A stretch of DNA of 15,200 nt from CAZFAT01 sp964517075 (GTDB lineage Bacteria > Acidobacteriota > Vicinamibacteria > Vicinamibacterales > SCN-69-37): assembly GCA_964517075.1 (NCBI GenBank), contig CAZFAT010000194.1:1-15200 (forward strand), read 5' to 3'. The translations under genes and the position numbers were made by a program. Below are positions 14,671-15,200 of the stretch, piece by piece. The notes beneath the pieces were generated by a model, which saw only the letters and a program-made list of their open reading frames with translations, had not been told where the DNA came from and made no database searches. The stretch's first letter is position 1, and each line of letters opens with the position of its first letter.

Positions 14671-15200
14671 GTGAAGCTCACAGACCGCGTGGCCCTCCTC
14701 ACCGGCGCCAAGCGCATCGGAGCGGTCGTGGCCGCCGCGCTGGCGGCGCGCGGCGCCGACGTCGTCGTCACCTACCAGCGCTCGCAGGCCGAGGCCGACG
14801 AGGTCGCCGAGACGGTCCGACGCCTCGGCCGCCGCGCTCTGGCGATCCGCGCCGACGTGTCGGACCCGGACGCGGGCGCCGCGGTCGTTGCCGAGATCGA
14901 ACGCACGTTTGCGCGGCTCGACGTGCTGGTGAACATGGCGTCGGTCTATCGCGCGGTGCCGTTCGACGCGCTCGATCATGGCGAGTGGACGAAGCAGCTC
15001 TCGGTGGACCTGCAGGGGTCGTTTCTCTTTGCCAGGGCGGCCGTCCCGTTGATGCGGCGCGGCGGAGGCGGCCGCATCATCAACTTCACCGATTGGGTGG
15101 CGGCGAGCGGCCGGCCGCGCTACACGGGCTTCCTCGCGTACTACGTCGCGAAAGCCGGCGTGAAGGCCCTGACCGAAGCGCTCGCGCTGGAACTCGCGCC
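14671..15200 (+). CDS. short-chain dehydrogenase/reductase, pteridine-reductase-like (C-terminus outside window)
   Basis: The frame is open from GTG 14671 to the right edge (176 codons). GAGG at 14661-14664, six bases upstream, supports this start. It is an NAD(P)-binding Rossmann SDR: nucleotide motif LLTGAKRIG (9-17), ADVSD (61-65), LDVLVNMAS (83-91) and active-site Y157/K161 in AYYVAK. The canonical catalytic Ser position (INFTDW) holds D141, as in pteridine reductase PTR1, where Asp takes the role of Ser. The glycine-rich motif is one residue shorter than the usual TGxxxGIG or PTR1 version, NAG is NMAS, and the helix-4 Asn is D113. Arg after Lys in the first motif suggests NADPH preference. 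Substrate is unknown; a pterin or a small carbonyl is a guess. It is paired with the DoxX gene. Confidence 0.88.
   Translation, partial: MKLTDRVALLTGAKRIGAVVAAALAARGADVVVTYQRSQAEADEVAETVRRLGRRALAIRADVSDPDAGAAVVAEIERTFARLDVLVNMASVYRAVPFDALDHGEWTKQLSVDLQGSFLFARAAVPLMRRGGGGRIINFTDWVAASGRPRYTGFLAYYVAKAGVKALTEALALELA

Overview
The window is GC-rich, densely coded DNA from a Gram-negative-type bacterium. It carries a sigma-54 activator and promoter, a FliA/WhiG-family sigma factor, a full-length DsbD, a complex I NuoG subunit and a FabZ-family hotdog protein. High GC, very short intergenic gaps, many signalling genes and an AlaA-like/Kbl pair would fit an Acidobacteriota lineage such as Vicinamibacteria. 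That placement is inference; a myxobacterial or other deltaproteobacterial relative cannot be excluded by reading alone. I see no tRNA, rRNA, CRISPR array, transposase or attachment site.

Left part (1-3848), regulation: an NtrC-family response regulator runs off the left edge on the minus strand. Facing away from it is a compact plus-strand pair, a small excisionase/MerR-type HTH protein overlapped by a 79-residue protein that is little more than a histidine-kinase dimerisation/phosphoacceptor helix. After a 255-base gap with a well-formed sigma-54 promoter comes a FliA-family sigma factor with an unusual basic tail. A PAS-HisKA-HATPase-REC hybrid histidine kinase converges on it.

Middle (3849-6847): an OB-fold plus HD-domain nuclease of the YhaM type, a FabZ-family dehydratase-like protein whose active-site loop is rewritten, and a GAF-SpoIIE phosphatase of the RsbU type. 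These are single genes in alternating orientation.

Right part (6848-14135): five minus-strand genes read in one direction: AlaA-like aminotransferase, Kbl-like acyltransferase, an orphan NuoG, DsbD and a two-TM periplasmic sensor with a GAF domain but no output domain. The aminotransferase/kbl and nuoG/dsbD junctions are nearly abutting, so these are likely two transcription units or one long operon. Divergent from this run is a plus-strand pair: a DoxX-family membrane protein and a pteridine-reductase-like SDR that runs off the right edge.

The most interesting points are the HTH/orphan-DHp pair, the sigma-54 promoter and upstream palindrome driving a second sigma factor, the FabZ homologue with a one-residue His/Gly swap at the catalytic site, and a NuoG that keeps its iron-sulfur ligands but sits with dsbD rather than other nuo genes.
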